In this document: one piece after another, positions 43,793 to 54,851 of the stretch
How positions within the stretch are numbered: the stretch's first letter is position 1
How the letters are laid out: every line of letters starts with the position of its first letter
NCBI RefSeq assembly: GCF_002252565.1
Contig: NZ_NPML01000002.1
Location: 1 to 64,000, forward strand
Direction of reading: 5' to 3'
Source: Petroclostridium xylanilyticum
GTDB lineage: Bacteria > Bacillota > Clostridia > SK-Y3
DNA length: 64,000 bases
Made by a program: the position numbers and the translations under genes
Notes under the pieces: model-generated
The model's database searches: none
What the model was told of the DNA's origin: nothing
Seen by the model: only the letters and a program-made list of their open reading frames with translations

Positions 43793-45685
43793 ATGATTCA
43801 TGAAAATGGGAATATTGCGGTACATACTGAGAATATTTTTCCTATTATCAAAAAATGGTTGTATTCTGATAAAGATATTTTTGTCCGGGAATTAGTTTCC
43901 AATGGTTGCGATGCAATTAGTAAATTAAAGAAATTATCCGCAATTGGTGAAGCGGAAATTCCTGAAGATACAAAATATTATGTAAAAGTAGTCTTTAATA
44001 AAAAAGATAAAACGCTCCAGTTTATAGATAATGGTATTGGTATGACTGCCGAAGAAGTTAAGAAGTATATTAATCAGGTTGCTTTTTCAGGAGCGGAGGA
44101 TTTCCTGGCAAAATACAAGGATAAGACGGATGAAGGCAGTCAAATTATCGGGCATTTTGGATTAGGATTTTATTCAGCTTTTATGGTAGCCGGTCGCGTT
44201 GAAATTGATACCCTTTCCTACCAAAAAGATGCTGAAGCGGTAAAATGGATTTGTTCCGGCGGGACAGAATACGAGATGGATACTTCCAAGCGCGCTGAAA
44301 GGGGTACTACTGTTACTTTACACATTGCCGAAGACAGCGAGGAGTTTCTGGATGAATTTAAGTTAAGAGAGATATTACTAAAATATTGTTCATTCTTACC
44401 CGTTGAGATCTATTTGGAGAATGCAGACCCTGAGAAGAAGGATAAAAAAGACGGTGAAAAAGAGGAAGCACCAAAGCCTATTAATGATCCGCACCCACTA
44501 TGGCTCAAAAAGCCTATGGATTGTACTGATGAGGAATACAAGGACTTTTACCGGAAAGTATTCCATGATTTTAATGAACCTTTGTTCTGGATTCATTTAA
44601 ATGTAGATTATCCGTTTAACCTGAAGGGTATTTTATATTTTCCTAAGTTGAGGCATGAATTTGAAAGTATTGAAGGACAGATAAAATTATATAATAATCA
44701 AGTATTTGTAGCCGATAATATTAAAGAGGTAATCCCCGAGTTTTTAATGCTGCTAAAAGGTGTGCTGGATTGTCCTGATTTACCTTTGAACGTATCCCGT
44801 AGTTTCCTGCAAAATGACGGTTATGTATTGAAGGTTTCAAGTCATATTACAAAGAAAGTTGCTGATAAGCTGACCGGACTCTTCAATACCGAAAGAGAAA
44901 ACTATAACCGTTACTGGGATGACATCCATCCGTTTATTAAATACGGATGTATCCGTGACAATAAATTCTATGAAAAAGTAAAAGATATTATCATCTATAA
45001 AACAATTAACGGGGAATATGTTACTTTAAAACAATATTTAGAAAAGAATGAATCCAGGCATAAAAACAAAGTATTTTATGTAACAAATGAAAAGCAGCAG
45101 GCCCAATATATTAACCTGTTTAAAGAGCAGGGATTGGATGCAATATTGCTGCCTTCAACAATTGATACGCATTTTATCCAGTTCCTCGAGATTCAGGAAA
45201 AGGATGTGAAGTTTAACCGTATAGATTCCGACCTCTCTGAAAGCTTGAAAAATACAGAAGATAAACAGGATGAAACTGCTGATAAAAATATAAAGGAAAG
45301 TCTGGAGAAGATATTCAAAGAGACATTAAATAACGAAAAGTTGAAGATACAGGTAGAGAATCTAAAAGCTGCCAATGTCTCCGGAATGATACTATTATCC
45401 GAGCATTCAAGAAGAATGCAGGAAATGAGCGCAATGTTTGGCGGCATGGACATGAGAGCCATGTTCCCCGAAGAGCAGACACTGGTATTGAATAAAAATA
45501 ATAACCTGATCAAAATGATTCTCACATTAAAGGATAAACCGGAAAAGAAAGAAGACGTAAAGATGATTTGTGAGCAGATTTACGACCTCGCAATGATGAG
45601 CCACAAACAACTGGAATCGGAAGCCATGACCAGATTTATTGAAAGAAGCAATAAAATATTAACAAGATTAGCGGAGTTGGAATAA
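43793..45685 (+). CDS. htpG: Molecular chaperone HtpG (Hsp90)
   Basis: The 630-residue protein has the Bergerat ATP fold: RELVSNGCDAISKLKKL (about 31-47), FIDNGIGMT (about 81-89) and IIGHFGLGFYSAFMVA (about 115-130). The middle domain has NVSRSFLQND with the catalytic Arg. The acidic linker (KKDKKDGEKEEAPK) and C-terminal dimer domain follow. ATP-driven folding of clients under stress. ATG 43793 follows gaggaggggttg. Control by HrcA through CIRCE is expected. Confidence 0.97.
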   Translation: MIHENGNIAVHTENIFPIIKKWLYSDKDIFVRELVSNGCDAISKLKKLSAIGEAEIPEDTKYYVKVVFNKKDKTLQFIDNGIGMTAEEVKKYINQVAFSGAEDFLAKYKDKTDEGSQIIGHFGLGFYSAFMVAGRVEIDTLSYQKDAEAVKWICSGGTEYEMDTSKRAERGTTVTLHIAEDSEEFLDEFKLREILLKYCSFLPVEIYLENADPEKKDKKDGEKEEAPKPINDPHPLWLKKPMDCTDEEYKDFYRKVFHDFNEPLFWIHLNVDYPFNLKGILYFPKLRHEFESIEGQIKLYNNQVFVADNIKEVIPEFLMLLKGVLDCPDLPLNVSRSFLQNDGYVLKVSSHITKKVADKLTGLFNTERENYNRYWDDIHPFIKYGCIRDNKFYEKVKDIIIYKTINGEYVTLKQYLEKNESRHKNKVFYVTNEKQQAQYINLFKEQGLDAILLPSTIDTHFIQFLEIQEKDVKFNRIDSDLSESLKNTEDKQDETADKNIKESLEKIFKETLNNEKLKIQVENLKAANVSGMILLSEHSRRMQEMSAMFGGMDMRAMFPEEQTLVLNKNNNLIKMILTLKDKPEKKEDVKMICEQIYDLAMMSHKQLESEAMTRFIERSNKILTRLAELE

Positions 45686-45735
45686 TTTTACTACTGTGAT
45701 TAAGGAGCAATGCCACAAGGTGTTGCTCTTTTTCA
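45685..45735 (+). terminator. Terminator after htpG; identical 51-bp copy at 61444
   Basis: GAGCAATGCC / GGTGTTGCTC stem with TTTTT. The whole 51-bp segment recurs without mismatch at 61444-61494 after ureD. Confidence 0.88.
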
Positions 45736-45770
45736 TTATTTTTTCTAGGGTGGAACTAGAGGTTAAAAAT

Positions 45771-46868
45771 TTATGTTTTTGGAAAGCTAAAGTAGAAGGT
45801 TGCACCTTTGTCTACCTCACCTATCATCCAAGCCTTACCATGGTGCCTCTTTAATATTTTTTGACATATTGCCAATCCTACACCGGAGCCTTCAAACTCG
45901 TTCTGCGAGTGAAGTCTTTGAAATACTCCAAAAAGCCTTGAAGCGTACCGCATATCAAAGCCCACGCCATTATCCCGTACTGAAATGATATATTCACTCT
46001 CACTTTCGGACGATGTGACTTCAATGATTGCTTTTTTTCTATTGCGAGTATATTTTAGAGCATTGGAAAGAATATTCAAAACAAGAAGTCTTATCATTAC
46101 AGGGTCGCCTTTTATATCAGGAAGGTGCTTTACATTAAATTTGATTTGCCTTTTGGGCTGAAGTTTTATAAGTTCATCATAAACCTTATGAAACAACTGC
46201 TCCAGATGGATAACCTCAGTTTGCATCTGCATTTCACTCATCTTGGAAAACTCAAGCAAATGGTCAATGATATTTATTACTTCCATCGATTTTTCCCGAA
46301 TATTATTAATTAGCTCCTGTCCCTCACTATCCAATTTATCAAGGTAGTCTGACGCAAGATACTCGATTAGCTTGCTAATGGACAGTAAGGGAGCTTTTAA
46401 ATCGTGAGATACAGAATAGCAAAAGCTATCAAGTTCACGATTTGCTTCTCTAAGGGATTGGGTCTGTTGTTTCAATTTTATATGCGTATTTACACGTACA
46501 AGTAATTCTGAGATATTGAAGGGTTTAACAACATAATCCTGAGCACCGAGCGCAAACCCTTTCTTGATACTTTCTTCATCATTGCTGGCAGTTAAAAAGA
46601 TAACCGGTATGCTGCTAAAATCACTGTTACTTTTAATAATTTCACAGATTTCAAAACCATCCATTTCCGGCATATATATATCCAAAAGGATGAGATCTGG
46701 TTGATGTTGTTTGATTAATTTCAAAGCAGTGTTGCCTTTTGTTGCGATTCTTACTCTGAAATTGTTTTCGCGAAGTACGGATACGGCGGCTTCTATGTGT
46801 TCAGGGGTATCATCCACTAACAGTATTTCTGGCTGACTTATTAGATGAATTTTTCCCAAGAATACCAA
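45771..46868 (-). CDS. Hybrid response regulator-histidine kinase (REC-HisKA-HATPase)
   Basis: The 365-residue protein starts with a receiver (LVDDTPEHIEAA, LILLDIYMPEMDG with Asp near 60, VIFLTAS, VVKPF). The kinase part follows: SVSHDLKAPL (His near 156), N box NILSNALKYT, G1 RDNGVGFD, and G2 GSGVGLAICQKIL. No membrane helix. This order (receiver first) makes it the output kinase of a phosphorelay. Start ATG is near 46868, behind aggagttgg on the minus strand. It is divergent from the larger hybrid kinase. Confidence 0.92.
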   Translation of the reverse strand: MVFLGKIHLISQPEILLVDDTPEHIEAAVSVLRENNFRVRIATKGNTALKLIKQHQPDLILLDIYMPEMDGFEICEIIKSNSDFSSIPVIFLTASNDEESIKKGFALGAQDYVVKPFNISELLVRVNTHIKLKQQTQSLREANRELDSFCYSVSHDLKAPLLSISKLIEYLASDYLDKLDSEGQELINNIREKSMEVINIIDHLLEFSKMSEMQMQTEVIHLEQLFHKVYDELIKLQPKRQIKFNVKHLPDIKGDPVMIRLLVLNILSNALKYTRNRKKAIIEVTSSESESEYIISVRDNGVGFDMRYASRLFGVFQRLHSQNEFEGSGVGLAICQKILKRHHGKAWMIGEVDKGATFYFSFPKT

Positions 46869-46992
46869 CTCCTGATTACAGCATAATTTTATATATATTT
46901 TAACTGAGCGATTGAATTAAGGCAAGTATAATTAATATTTTAATATTTTTAAGCTATTGTAAAAGCAGTTTTTTTGGTTTAAAATAAATTAA

Positions 46993-47050
46993 TAAGGCAT
47001 AGAGGCCAAGTTTGAAGAACTTACAAACTTGTTTCTATGCCTTTTTTTTA
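46993..47050 (+). terminator. Terminator-like hairpin in the divergent region
   Basis: AAGGCATAGA / TCTATGCCTT outer stem with AAGTTTG/CAAACTT inner stem, then eight T. No plus-strand gene precedes it, so it sits in the leader of the hybrid kinase gene. Confidence 0.7.
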
Positions 47051-47119
47051 TAAATTAAAAAAATCCGGATCGATATATTCACCATTTATTTTTGCATGGA
47101 GGTGTTGGAAACATTTTGT

Positions 47120-49852
47120 ATGAAATCAAAAATGATCATAAAGCAATCGACGATTAGTGCGCTAATGTTAGGGATATTTTTCTTTATAGCAATACTCCTT
47201 GGAGCTAGTATTTTATATATGAACTCTAGTATTCAAGCTGAACGAACAGCAGAAAAGAGAAGAACCGAGTTTAAGCAACTTGGCATCAATCTGGCGGATG
47301 CCTCGGATTATCTTACAGATGAAGCGAGAAAATACGCTGTTACTAAAGACATCACTCATCTGAAAAAATATTGGGAAGAAATAAATATCACGAAAACACG
47401 GGACAATGTTATAGCACGACTCCGAGAATTAAATTCGCCAAGCGATGAATTGGCACTTCTGGCTGAAGCTAAAAAAAATTCAGACGCCCTTGTTGAAACC
47501 GAGAGACGGTCGATGCGACTGGTCCTGGAGGCATTGGGTGAAGCTGAAAGCAATATGGTACCTGAAGTGGCAAGTTTTCATTTGAGCAGTGAAGATCAAC
47601 AACTCAGCAAGGATGAGAAATTGGCAAAAGCACGGGATATCATGTTTGACGCTAAGTATGATGCAGACAAAAGAAGTATCATGGATCCTATCGCGCAATT
47701 CCAGAAAATCATGAATGCCAGGTTGGAAGCTGAATTGGAGAATGCACGTAAAGCAACAACAAGGGCTGCAATATTGCAGGCCATACTGGCAGTGATTATT
47801 ATGTGTGCAATTGCTGTGCTAATAAGAATATTATTTACACAAGTTACGTATCCAATAAAGAATTATACAGAACTATTAAAAGATTTTTCCTTTAGTAATG
47901 AAATTTTCAGTCTCACACCAGAAGGGTCGCAGGAGTTGAGAATGCTGGCACAGACCTTTAATCAATTATATAATTCCTTTCAAGATGAACTGATTAAAAG
48001 GAAACGTGCGGAGGAAACTATGAAAGCTGCCAAGGAAGAAGCAGAACTGGCAAACAGTGCAAAGAGCCAATTTCTTGCAAATATGAGTCATGAGATAAGA
48101 ACACCTTTAAATACCATTATTGGATATCAATATCTCCTTGAAAATACCCATCTTCAACCCAAACAAAAGGAATATTCCGAAAAAATCGGGATGGCGGCAA
48201 AAAACCTGTTGGGAATTATCAATGAAATACTTGATTTTTCAAAAATTGAAGCAGGAAAAATGACTCTTGAAGCAGTTGAATTTGACCTTTACAGCATCAT
48301 AAACGATCTTTGCAGCATGGTTGGTTTTGAGGCCCAACAAAAAGGACTTGAGCTTAAATTTGATATTAAACCCGATGTACCAAAGTATTTAAAAGGTGAT
48401 ACTACCAGGTTAAAGCAGGTGATTTTAAACCTTCTTTCAAATGGAGTAAAGTTTACTCATGAAGGAAGTCTATATATTCTAGTTGAATTGGTTAAAAAAG
48501 AAAAAAACATTGTTATTCTCCGGTTTAACGTTTCTGATACCGGAATAGGTATACCCGAAGAAAAGAAAATGTCCATTTTTGAAGTTTTTACACAGGGTGA
48601 TGCATCTACTTCGAGAAAATATGGAGGGACAGGTCTTGGACTGGCCATTTGTAAAAAAATTGTTGAACTCATGGATGGTGAAATCTATGTCGAAAGTGAG
48701 GTAGGAAAAGGTTCAACATTTAGTTTTACAGCTAAGTTTGAAATATTAGATAAAATTCCGGTTACACAAAATGAAAATAAAATAGAAGTATTAAAAGGAA
48801 TTTTCAAGCAAAAAAAGATCCTGCTTGTAGAAGATAACGAGATTAATTTGCAAATGACAAAGGAAATTCTTGAAAATTTTGGTTTTAATGTTGATACCGC
48901 CGAAAGCGGCTCTTTAGCAGTCCTAATGGTACGACAAAAATTATACGATGCAGTTTTAATGGACATTCGAATGCCCGAGATGGATGGATATGAAGCTACA
49001 CGCCGCATAAGGGCATTACAGGGTACTGACAATCTGCCCATTATCGCATTGTCGGCAGATGCAGTGGAGGGGGTGGCTCAAAAAGCGAAAGAGGCCGGTA
49101 TGAACGGATATTTGACTAAACCCTTGAATCCGGTAAAACTTATGAATGCTTTGAAAAGTTTTTTAAATATTGAAGATAGTGTTCAGGTTTTTGATGAACC
49201 TTTTGAAGAAGAATCTGATTTTCAAAATTGTATTGACTTTGAAAACGGAATTAAAAGAATGGGTGGCAAAAAGGCAAAATATAAAGACATCCTTGAACAG
49301 TTTATTTGTAATCACGGGCAAGATGATAAAAAGGTAAATTATTTTATATCTGTAGAAGATTTTGAAGAAGCTAAGAAACTTGTGCACACAATAAAAGGCA
49401 TTGCAGGCAATATTGGGGCAAACGGTCTTATGAAAGTGTCTGCAAGACTGGAAAAAGCTATTGTAAACAGGGTAGATGAGGAAATGGAATCTGCAAAAGA
49501 AGATTTTGAAAATGTGCTAAAGGCGGTTTGTGATTGTGCGACTAAATTTATAAACACCGTACTAAATCAAGAAAATACAGAAGATAAAAGATTGGTTGTT
49601 GAGAACATGGGAAATATCCTACAGGATCTTCTTAATTTATTAAAAGAGGGAGATTCAAGAGCTAAAGACCTCTTTGAATCATGTAAGTATTATCTTTCGA
49701 AAAAATTAGATAGAAGGGAGTACAACCAGTTGAATCAAAAAATCTTATCCTATAATCTTGAAGAAGCGGCAGAAACTTTACATAAAATTATTATGAGAAT
49801 TAAGGAAAAAAGAAAGATAGTTGAAATAGGAGAGAAGGGAAAGCATGTATAA
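47120..49852 (+). CDS. Hybrid sensor histidine kinase with receiver and HPt domains
   Basis: This is a 910-residue protein (from ATG 47120; an ATG at 47096 overlaps the ribosome site). Membrane helices lie at about 12-37 and 216-238. Between them is a helical sensor part. HAMP-like segment, coiled coil, HisKA ([12 protein letters not shown]), HATPase ([32 protein letters not shown]), receiver ([29 protein letters not shown]) and HPt ([16 protein letters not shown]) follow. It is a full phosphorelay in one chain. It overlaps the AraC-type regulator by 8 bases. Its place before the urea genes suggests a role in nitrogen or urea sensing. Confidence 0.92.
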   Translation: MKSKMIIKQSTISALMLGIFFFIAILLGASILYMNSSIQAERTAEKRRTEFKQLGINLADASDYLTDEARKYAVTKDITHLKKYWEEINITKTRDNVIARLRELNSPSDELALLAEAKKNSDALVETERRSMRLVLEALGEAESNMVPEVASFHLSSEDQQLSKDEKLAKARDIMFDAKYDADKRSIMDPIAQFQKIMNARLEAELENARKATTRAAILQAILAVIIMCAIAVLIRILFTQVTYPIKNYTELLKDFSFSNEIFSLTPEGSQELRMLAQTFNQLYNSFQDELIKRKRAEETMKAAKEEAELANSAKSQFLANMSHEIRTPLNTIIGYQYLLENTHLQPKQKEYSEKIGMAAKNLLGIINEILDFSKIEAGKMTLEAVEFDLYSIINDLCSMVGFEAQQKGLELKFDIKPDVPKYLKGDTTRLKQVILNLLSNGVKFTHEGSLYILVELVKKEKNIVILRFNVSDTGIGIPEEKKMSIFEVFTQGDASTSRKYGGTGLGLAICKKIVELMDGEIYVESEVGKGSTFSFTAKFEILDKIPVTQNENKIEVLKGIFKQKKILLVEDNEINLQMTKEILENFGFNVDTAESGSLAVLMVRQKLYDAVLMDIRMPEMDGYEATRRIRALQGTDNLPIIALSADAVEGVAQKAKEAGMNGYLTKPLNPVKLMNALKSFLNIEDSVQVFDEPFEEESDFQNCIDFENGIKRMGGKKAKYKDILEQFICNHGQDDKKVNYFISVEDFEEAKKLVHTIKGIAGNIGANGLMKVSARLEKAIVNRVDEEMESAKEDFENVLKAVCDCATKFINTVLNQENTEDKRLVVENMGNILQDLLNLLKEGDSRAKDLFESCKYYLSKKLDRREYNQLNQKILSYNLEEAAETLHKIIMRIKEKRKIVEIGEKGKHV

Positions 49853-50927
49853 AGTATTGATTGTTGATGATGACAAAACAACAAGATATATGCTTAAACG
49901 GTTTAAAAAATGGAGTGAAAATGGGTTTGTAATTAAAGAAGAGGCTTGTGATGGGAAAGAAGCTCTAAAAAAGCTTGAATCAGGACAATTTGACCTGGTT
50001 ATTACTGATATTAAAATGCCGGGCATGGATGGAATAGAATTTCTGAATGAGCTTAAGGTTGCAAAAGTAGATGTATGTGTAATATTTCTAAGTACCCATA
50101 GTGATTTTAATTATGCTAAACAAGGCATTCGTCTTGGAGTATTTGACTACATGACCAAGCCTGTGAATGACGACGTGTTAGGTGAGACTCTAGAAAGAAC
50201 TAAAAGGCATTTGGATGAAAAGAATTTACAAAAAATGAAATTTGAAGAGGAGAGAAAACTGCTTGAAGAAAATCTTCAGTTTTATTATCCAAAAAAACGG
50301 GAGATAAATCTTGTCTCATTACTTATGTCAGGAGATTCACAGATTTTAGAGGAGGCAGAAAGGACTTTTTTGGATATTTCTAATACATGTGAGAATAATT
50401 TTTATAAAATGGACATGCTGCTTGAAAAAGTGCTCACGAAACTATCGGAGGAAATGGCTGTTGTTTACCCGTGGCTTGGAATAGTTGAAAAGATGGAATC
50501 ATGGGATAGTATACCTTATGGCGGAGGGGCAGAGGATTTGAAAAAAAGATTTGTTGAATATATTGGAAGAATGCTAGAAACAGTAAGGAAATATGAACTA
50601 CATCAGCCAGACAGTATTGTTAAAAAGACTTGCGAATATGTTCTAAATCATGTGGAAGATGACATAAGTCTTGAAAAAATAGCACAGGAAGTGCATATGA
50701 GAAGCGACTATATTGGAAAGCTTTTCAAGAAGAAGACAGGGTATCATTTTAGTGATTATGTCACAAAGGTTAAGATGGAACATGCAAAATATCTGATTCG
50801 TACAGGAAACTACAAAAACTATGAGGTAAGTGAAAAACTTGGTTATAGCAGTCCGGATTATTTTTCTCGTTTATTTAAAAACTATACCGGATATACACCT
50901 ATTGAATTTAGAAAAAGAGGGATTTAA
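49845..50927 (+). CDS. AraC-type response regulator (REC-HTH_18)
   Basis: The 360-residue regulator starts with a receiver ([27 protein letters not shown] with Asp about 55, [13 protein letters not shown]). The end is an AraC DNA-binding domain: [30 protein letters not shown] and [31 protein letters not shown]. The middle is helical linker. It likely activates a nearby operon when phosphorylated by the preceding kinase; the urt-ure operon 460 bases downstream is the natural candidate. Confidence 0.92.
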   Translation: MYKVLIVDDDKTTRYMLKRFKKWSENGFVIKEEACDGKEALKKLESGQFDLVITDIKMPGMDGIEFLNELKVAKVDVCVIFLSTHSDFNYAKQGIRLGVFDYMTKPVNDDVLGETLERTKRHLDEKNLQKMKFEEERKLLEENLQFYYPKKREINLVSLLMSGDSQILEEAERTFLDISNTCENNFYKMDMLLEKVLTKLSEEMAVVYPWLGIVEKMESWDSIPYGGGAEDLKKRFVEYIGRMLETVRKYELHQPDSIVKKTCEYVLNHVEDDISLEKIAQEVHMRSDYIGKLFKKKTGYHFSDYVTKVKMEHAKYLIRTGNYKNYEVSEKLGYSSPDYFSRLFKNYTGYTPIEFRKRGI

Positions 50928-51393
50928 GAAAATTGCATTTTTTTATAGTAAAATTACTATTTTTTTATGTTGCTTTGTTTTGAATTGGGTTGTAATATAA
51001 TGATGTAAATATTGATGGTTGATTCTTGTTTTGGATCAATCGAATATGGCTTAGGCGCTATAAAGAATGCACTTTCCATGATGGAAGTTGAAATGTGTGT
51101 ATTGTTTATAGCGCCTATTATTTTTATTTACATTTAGTCATTACAAAACATTACATTCATGGCCATGAAATGTGTGTTAATGAAAAGAGCTGGGAGGTCG
51201 GAGTTTGGAGTTTGCGAAACCCGATAGAAGTGGCGCGAGGAAGCACCATCATACATGGAATGTTACAGTCGGAAAATCACCATTCGAAGACCTGACCAAT
51301 CAGCCATATTTTCATTGTTTTTGTACCGGGGCTACTCGGTATGGTTTTTGGAAAGAATACGTTCATAAACAAATTTGAAAGGTGGTCATTGTA
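50928..51393 (+). promoter_or_regulatory. Long leader of the urt-ure operon with stem-loops
   Basis: No gene is credible here. TATAAT at 50996-51001 is a candidate -10 box. Perfect 12-bp arms AGGCGCTATAAA and TTTATAGCGCCT (51053-51064, 51105-51116) enclose a second hairpin (CTTTCCATGATGGAAG). A further terminator-like TACCG/CGGTA hairpin with T-run lies at 51327-51348. A GC-richer stretch at 51190-51260 separates them. I know no riboswitch class matching it. Confidence 0.55.
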
Positions 51394-52683
51394 ATGAAAA
51401 ATAGGTTTTTTAAAGAGTTAAGAAAGGGAATTATTAGTGTGATATCTATGACTATTACGGTATCAATGCTGCTCTTGGCAGGGTGTGGCGTCCAGAAATC
51501 GGACCAATCAAAGCAATCGGCTACTTCCGATGTAAGTACTCAAACCAGTACACCGGCTGCCACTGGTGATACAATCAAGGTGGGTATCTTACATTCTCTA
51601 AGCGGTACAATGGCAATTAGTGAAGTGTCTCTTAAAGATGCTGAAATGATGGCTATTGAAGAAATCAATGCTGCAGGCGGCGTTCTTGGCAAAAAGATTG
51701 AGCCTGTCATTGAAGATGGAGCTTCAGACTGGCCCAAATTTGCCGAAAAGGCAAAGAAACTTTTACAAAATGACAAGGTAGCAACGGTCTTCGGATGCTG
51801 GACTTCTGCGAGCCGTAAGGCGGTACTTCCGGTATTTGAAGCAAATAATGGCCTGTTATGGTACCCTGTACAGTATGAAGGAATGGAATCTTCGCCAAAC
51901 ATATTCTATACCGGTGCGGCTCCAAATCAGCAAATAGTGCCTGCAGTTGAATGGCTGCTCAAAAACAAAGGTAAGAAGTTCTTCCTCCTGGGGTCTGATT
52001 ACGTTTTCCCGAGAACCGCTAACAAAATAATTAAAGCACAGTTAAAGGCCATGGGTGGCGAGCTTGTAGCAGAAGAATATACACCGCTTGGACACACAGA
52101 CTACAGCACAATTGTCAATAAGATCAAGACAGCAAAACCGGATGTTGTATTTAACACATTGAATGGAGACAGCAATGTTGCTTTCTTCAAGCAGTTAAAG
52201 GATGCAGGAATAACTTCGAAAGATATTACCACATTGTCGGTAAGTATTGCAGAAGAGGAAATACGCGGAATCGGTGCTGAAAACATAAAAGGTCATCTTG
52301 TTTCATGGAACTACTACCAGACTACAGATACTCCGGAAAATAAGGAGTTTGTGAGGAAATACAAGGCAAAATACGGTGAAAATCGTGTAACGGATGATCC
52401 TATAGAAGCTGCTTACATACAGGTATACCTATGGGCAGAAGCAGTGAAAAAGGCCGGAAGCACAGATGTCGCCAAGGTAAAGGAAGCCGCAAAAGGCCTT
52501 GAATTCAAAGCACCGGAGGGACTGGTCAAGATAGAAGGCGAAAACCAGCATCTTTGGAAACCTGTAAGAATCGGAGAAGTTCAGGAAGATGGCTTGATAA
52601 AGGAGATTTGGAGTACAGGAGAATCGGTAAAGCCTGATCCGTTCCTAAAGACCTACGATTGGGCTAAAGACCTGAGCAATTAA
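51394..52683 (+). CDS. urtA: Urea ABC transporter, substrate-binding lipoprotein
   Basis: From ATG 51394 (behind gaaaggtgg) the 429-residue protein has a lipoprotein signal MLLLAGCG, lipid Cys near 31, and a Ser/Thr-rich spacer. The mature part is typical Urt[63 protein letters not shown] and [16 protein letters not shown]. It binds urea (or short amides) outside the membrane. Followed by urtBCDE, urease genes confirm the urea assignment. A stem-loop after the stop may raise its mRNA level. Confidence 0.95.
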   Translation: MKNRFFKELRKGIISVISMTITVSMLLLAGCGVQKSDQSKQSATSDVSTQTSTPAATGDTIKVGILHSLSGTMAISEVSLKDAEMMAIEEINAAGGVLGKKIEPVIEDGASDWPKFAEKAKKLLQNDKVATVFGCWTSASRKAVLPVFEANNGLLWYPVQYEGMESSPNIFYTGAAPNQQIVPAVEWLLKNKGKKFFLLGSDYVFPRTANKIIKAQLKAMGGELVAEEYTPLGHTDYSTIVNKIKTAKPDVVFNTLNGDSNVAFFKQLKDAGITSKDITTLSVSIAEEEIRGIGAENIKGHLVSWNYYQTTDTPENKEFVRKYKAKYGENRVTDDPIEAAYIQVYLWAEAVKKAGSTDVAKVKEAAKGLEFKAPEGLVKIEGENQHLWKPVRIGEVQEDGLIKEIWSTGESVKPDPFLKTYDWAKDLSN

Positions 52684-52693
52684 TTAAAATGGC

Positions 52694-52735
52694 TTTGTCT
52701 GTGCAGGATCAGATTTAACATCCTGCACAGACAAA
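52694..52735 (+). terminator. Intercistronic hairpin between urtA and urtB
   Basis: A perfect 16-bp stem TTTGTCTGTGCAGGAT / ATCCTGCACAGACAAA with 10-base loop, 11 bases after the urtA stop. The A/T tract is weak, so it is probably a partial terminator or mRNA stabiliser giving excess binding protein. Confidence 0.75.
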
Positions 52736-52758
52736 AATATTGGAGAGTGAATGGGGCT

Positions 52759-53667
52759 ATGAATACATATATACTGCAAATATTTAACGGTATAAGCGTG
52801 AGTTCTGTCTTTATGCTGGCTGCTCTGGGACTTGCCATTACTTTTGGCCTTATGAAGATTATCAACATGGCCCATGGTGAGCTTATCATGATTGGCGCCT
52901 ATGTGACATATTTGGTACAAAACATGTTTGTATCCTTTGTTGATAAAAGTTTATTTGACAGCTATTTTATTGTGGCCATACCTGCTGCTTTTCTTGTTAC
53001 AGCCCTTGTGGGATATCTGCTTGAAATTACAATTATCAAGCGTCTTTACGGAAGACCCCTTGACAGCATGCTGGCTACTTGGGGAGTAAGCCTGGTTTTG
53101 CAGCAGCTTGCAAGAAACATTTTTGGGGCTCCCAATGTGGACGTCAAGAGTCCCAAATGGCTGAATGGCGGAATTGTTCTTATGAAAGATCTGCAGCTTC
53201 CGTATAAGAGGCTATTTATTATATTGCTTACAACATTTTGCATATTTGGAGTGTACTATTTTCTGTACAGGACCGGCAGTGGACGCAGGATACGCGCTGT
53301 AATGCAGAATAGAAGCATGGCTGAAAGCCTTGGCATAAATACAAGAAGAATTGATGCCATGACTTTTGCATTTGGGTCAGGGCTGGCAGGCATTGCAGGT
53401 TGCGCTCTTACACTTCTTGGTTCTATCGGGCCGACCCTGGGGACCAATTATATCGTTGATACGTTTATGGTTGTGGTTCTAGGTGGGGTGGGCAGGATCA
53501 TTGGGACGGTAGCAGGGGCTGGAGCGATAGGTATTGGAAACACTACCTTCGAATTTTTTACCAATGCATCCCTTGGAAAAGTACTTGTGTTTTTGGTAGT
53601 AATCATGTTCCTGCAATGGAAGCCACAAGGGTTCTTTACAATAAGCAGCCGCACCCTTGATGAGTAA
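52759..53667 (+). CDS. urtB: Urea ABC transporter permease UrtB
   Basis: A LivH-type permease of 302 residues: ALGLAITFGLMKIINMAHGELIMIGAYVTYL, then GRPLDSMLATWGVSLVLQQLARNIFGAPNVDVKSP, typical of UrtB, and GLAGIAGCALTLLGSIGPTLGTNYIVDTFMVVVLGGVG. ATG 52759 is taken because ggagag at 52742 overlaps the upstream GTG. It forms the membrane channel with UrtC. Confidence 0.94.
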   Translation: MNTYILQIFNGISVSSVFMLAALGLAITFGLMKIINMAHGELIMIGAYVTYLVQNMFVSFVDKSLFDSYFIVAIPAAFLVTALVGYLLEITIIKRLYGRPLDSMLATWGVSLVLQQLARNIFGAPNVDVKSPKWLNGGIVLMKDLQLPYKRLFIILLTTFCIFGVYYFLYRTGSGRRIRAVMQNRSMAESLGINTRRIDAMTFAFGSGLAGIAGCALTLLGSIGPTLGTNYIVDTFMVVVLGGVGRIIGTVAGAGAIGIGNTTFEFFTNASLGKVLVFLVVIMFLQWKPQGFFTISSRTLDE

Positions 53668-53683
53668 CGGGAGGTGGAACAAG

Positions 53684-54808
53684 TTGACACAGATTGTTGA
53701 AAATTTCAAAAAATACATATTGGGAAAGACCGGTGCCGCATTCATAATATTTATAATTTTATGCCTAGCACCACTGTTTTTATCCGATTTTAGGACCAAT
53801 TTGCTGGGCAAATTCGTAGCCTATGCAATACTTGCCCTTGGCATTGACTTGATTTGGGGATACACGGGAATATTGAGCCTTGGACATGGTGTTTATTTTG
53901 GGTTGGGAGCCTATTGTATGGCCATGTACCTAAAATTGGAATCCAGTAGAGGCAAGCTGCCGGATTTTATGGAATGGAGCGGACAGGAAACATTGCCGTG
54001 GTTTTGGAAGCCATTTGCATCAGCTCCGTTTGCAATGATCATGACGGTTCTTTTACCTGTCATACTGGCATTGCTGATAGGATATTTAACCTTTAAAAAC
54101 CGGATCCGGGGAGTATATTTTTCAATATTGACACAGGCTCTTTCTATCATTTTTGTGGTTCTATTTGTAGGCCAGCAGGCCTACACCGGTGGAACAAACG
54201 GTATAACAAATTTTAAAAGCATTTTTGGTTTTCCTCTTTCTGCTTCTTCGACCAAGGTGGGGCTTTATTACGTGTCTGTACTGATGCTTTTAGTGGCATA
54301 TTTATTTTGCGAATTTATCGTAAACAGGCGTACGGGGAAAGTGTTGATTGCGATTCGGGATGCTGAAAACAGGGTCAGGTTTTCAGGATACAATCCTACG
54401 GTATACAAGGTATTTGTTTATTGCATTTCAGCTGGCCTGGCCGGGTTGGCTGGCGCGATATTTGTCCCCCAGGTCGGCATTATATCTCCTGCAGAAATGG
54501 GGATTGTACCGTCGGTGGAAATGGTGATATGGGTAGCCATAGGCGGCCGTGGAACATTGATTGGCGGGATTATCGGCGCAATACTTGTTAATTTGCTAAA
54601 GAGTGGGTTTAGTGAAAGCTTTCCCGATATATGGTCATATTTCATCGGAATTGCTTTTATCGTTGTTGTTATTTTCATGCCATCAGGGCTGGTGGGAATT
54701 TTTAATCAAGTTAGAGGAAAGTTAGGGAAATTTACGAACACTGAAGAGAAGGAAAACAGCGTTAAAATATTTGCAAAAGTTTCAAATGCTGGAACCGATA
54801 AAGTATAG
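53684..54808 (+). CDS. urtC: Urea ABC transporter permease UrtC
   Basis: A LivM-type permease of 374 residues: LALGIDLIWGYTGILSLGHGVYFGLGAYCMAMYL, GQQAYTGGTNGITNFKSIFGF (UrtC loop) and VPQVGIISPAEMGIVPSVEMVIWVAIGGRGTLIGGIIGAILVN. TTG 53684 is preceded by gggaggtgg at six bases; the longer frame from 53657 starts inside urtB. It pairs with UrtB. Confidence 0.94.
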   Translation: MTQIVENFKKYILGKTGAAFIIFIILCLAPLFLSDFRTNLLGKFVAYAILALGIDLIWGYTGILSLGHGVYFGLGAYCMAMYLKLESSRGKLPDFMEWSGQETLPWFWKPFASAPFAMIMTVLLPVILALLIGYLTFKNRIRGVYFSILTQALSIIFVVLFVGQQAYTGGTNGITNFKSIFGFPLSASSTKVGLYYVSVLMLLVAYLFCEFIVNRRTGKVLIAIRDAENRVRFSGYNPTVYKVFVYCISAGLAGLAGAIFVPQVGIISPAEMGIVPSVEMVIWVAIGGRGTLIGGIIGAILVNLLKSGFSESFPDIWSYFIGIAFIVVVIFMPSGLVGIFNQVRGKLGKFTNTEEKENSVKIFAKVSNAGTDKV

Positions 54809-54851
54809 TTTTATTCATCATAAAAGAATAATCCAAAAGGTGTGGTTCTAT

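Noticed and set aside
51095..51295. 66-residue open frame in the urtA leader
   Set aside because: It lies across the 12-bp stem-loop, has no ribosome site and no recognisable similarity.
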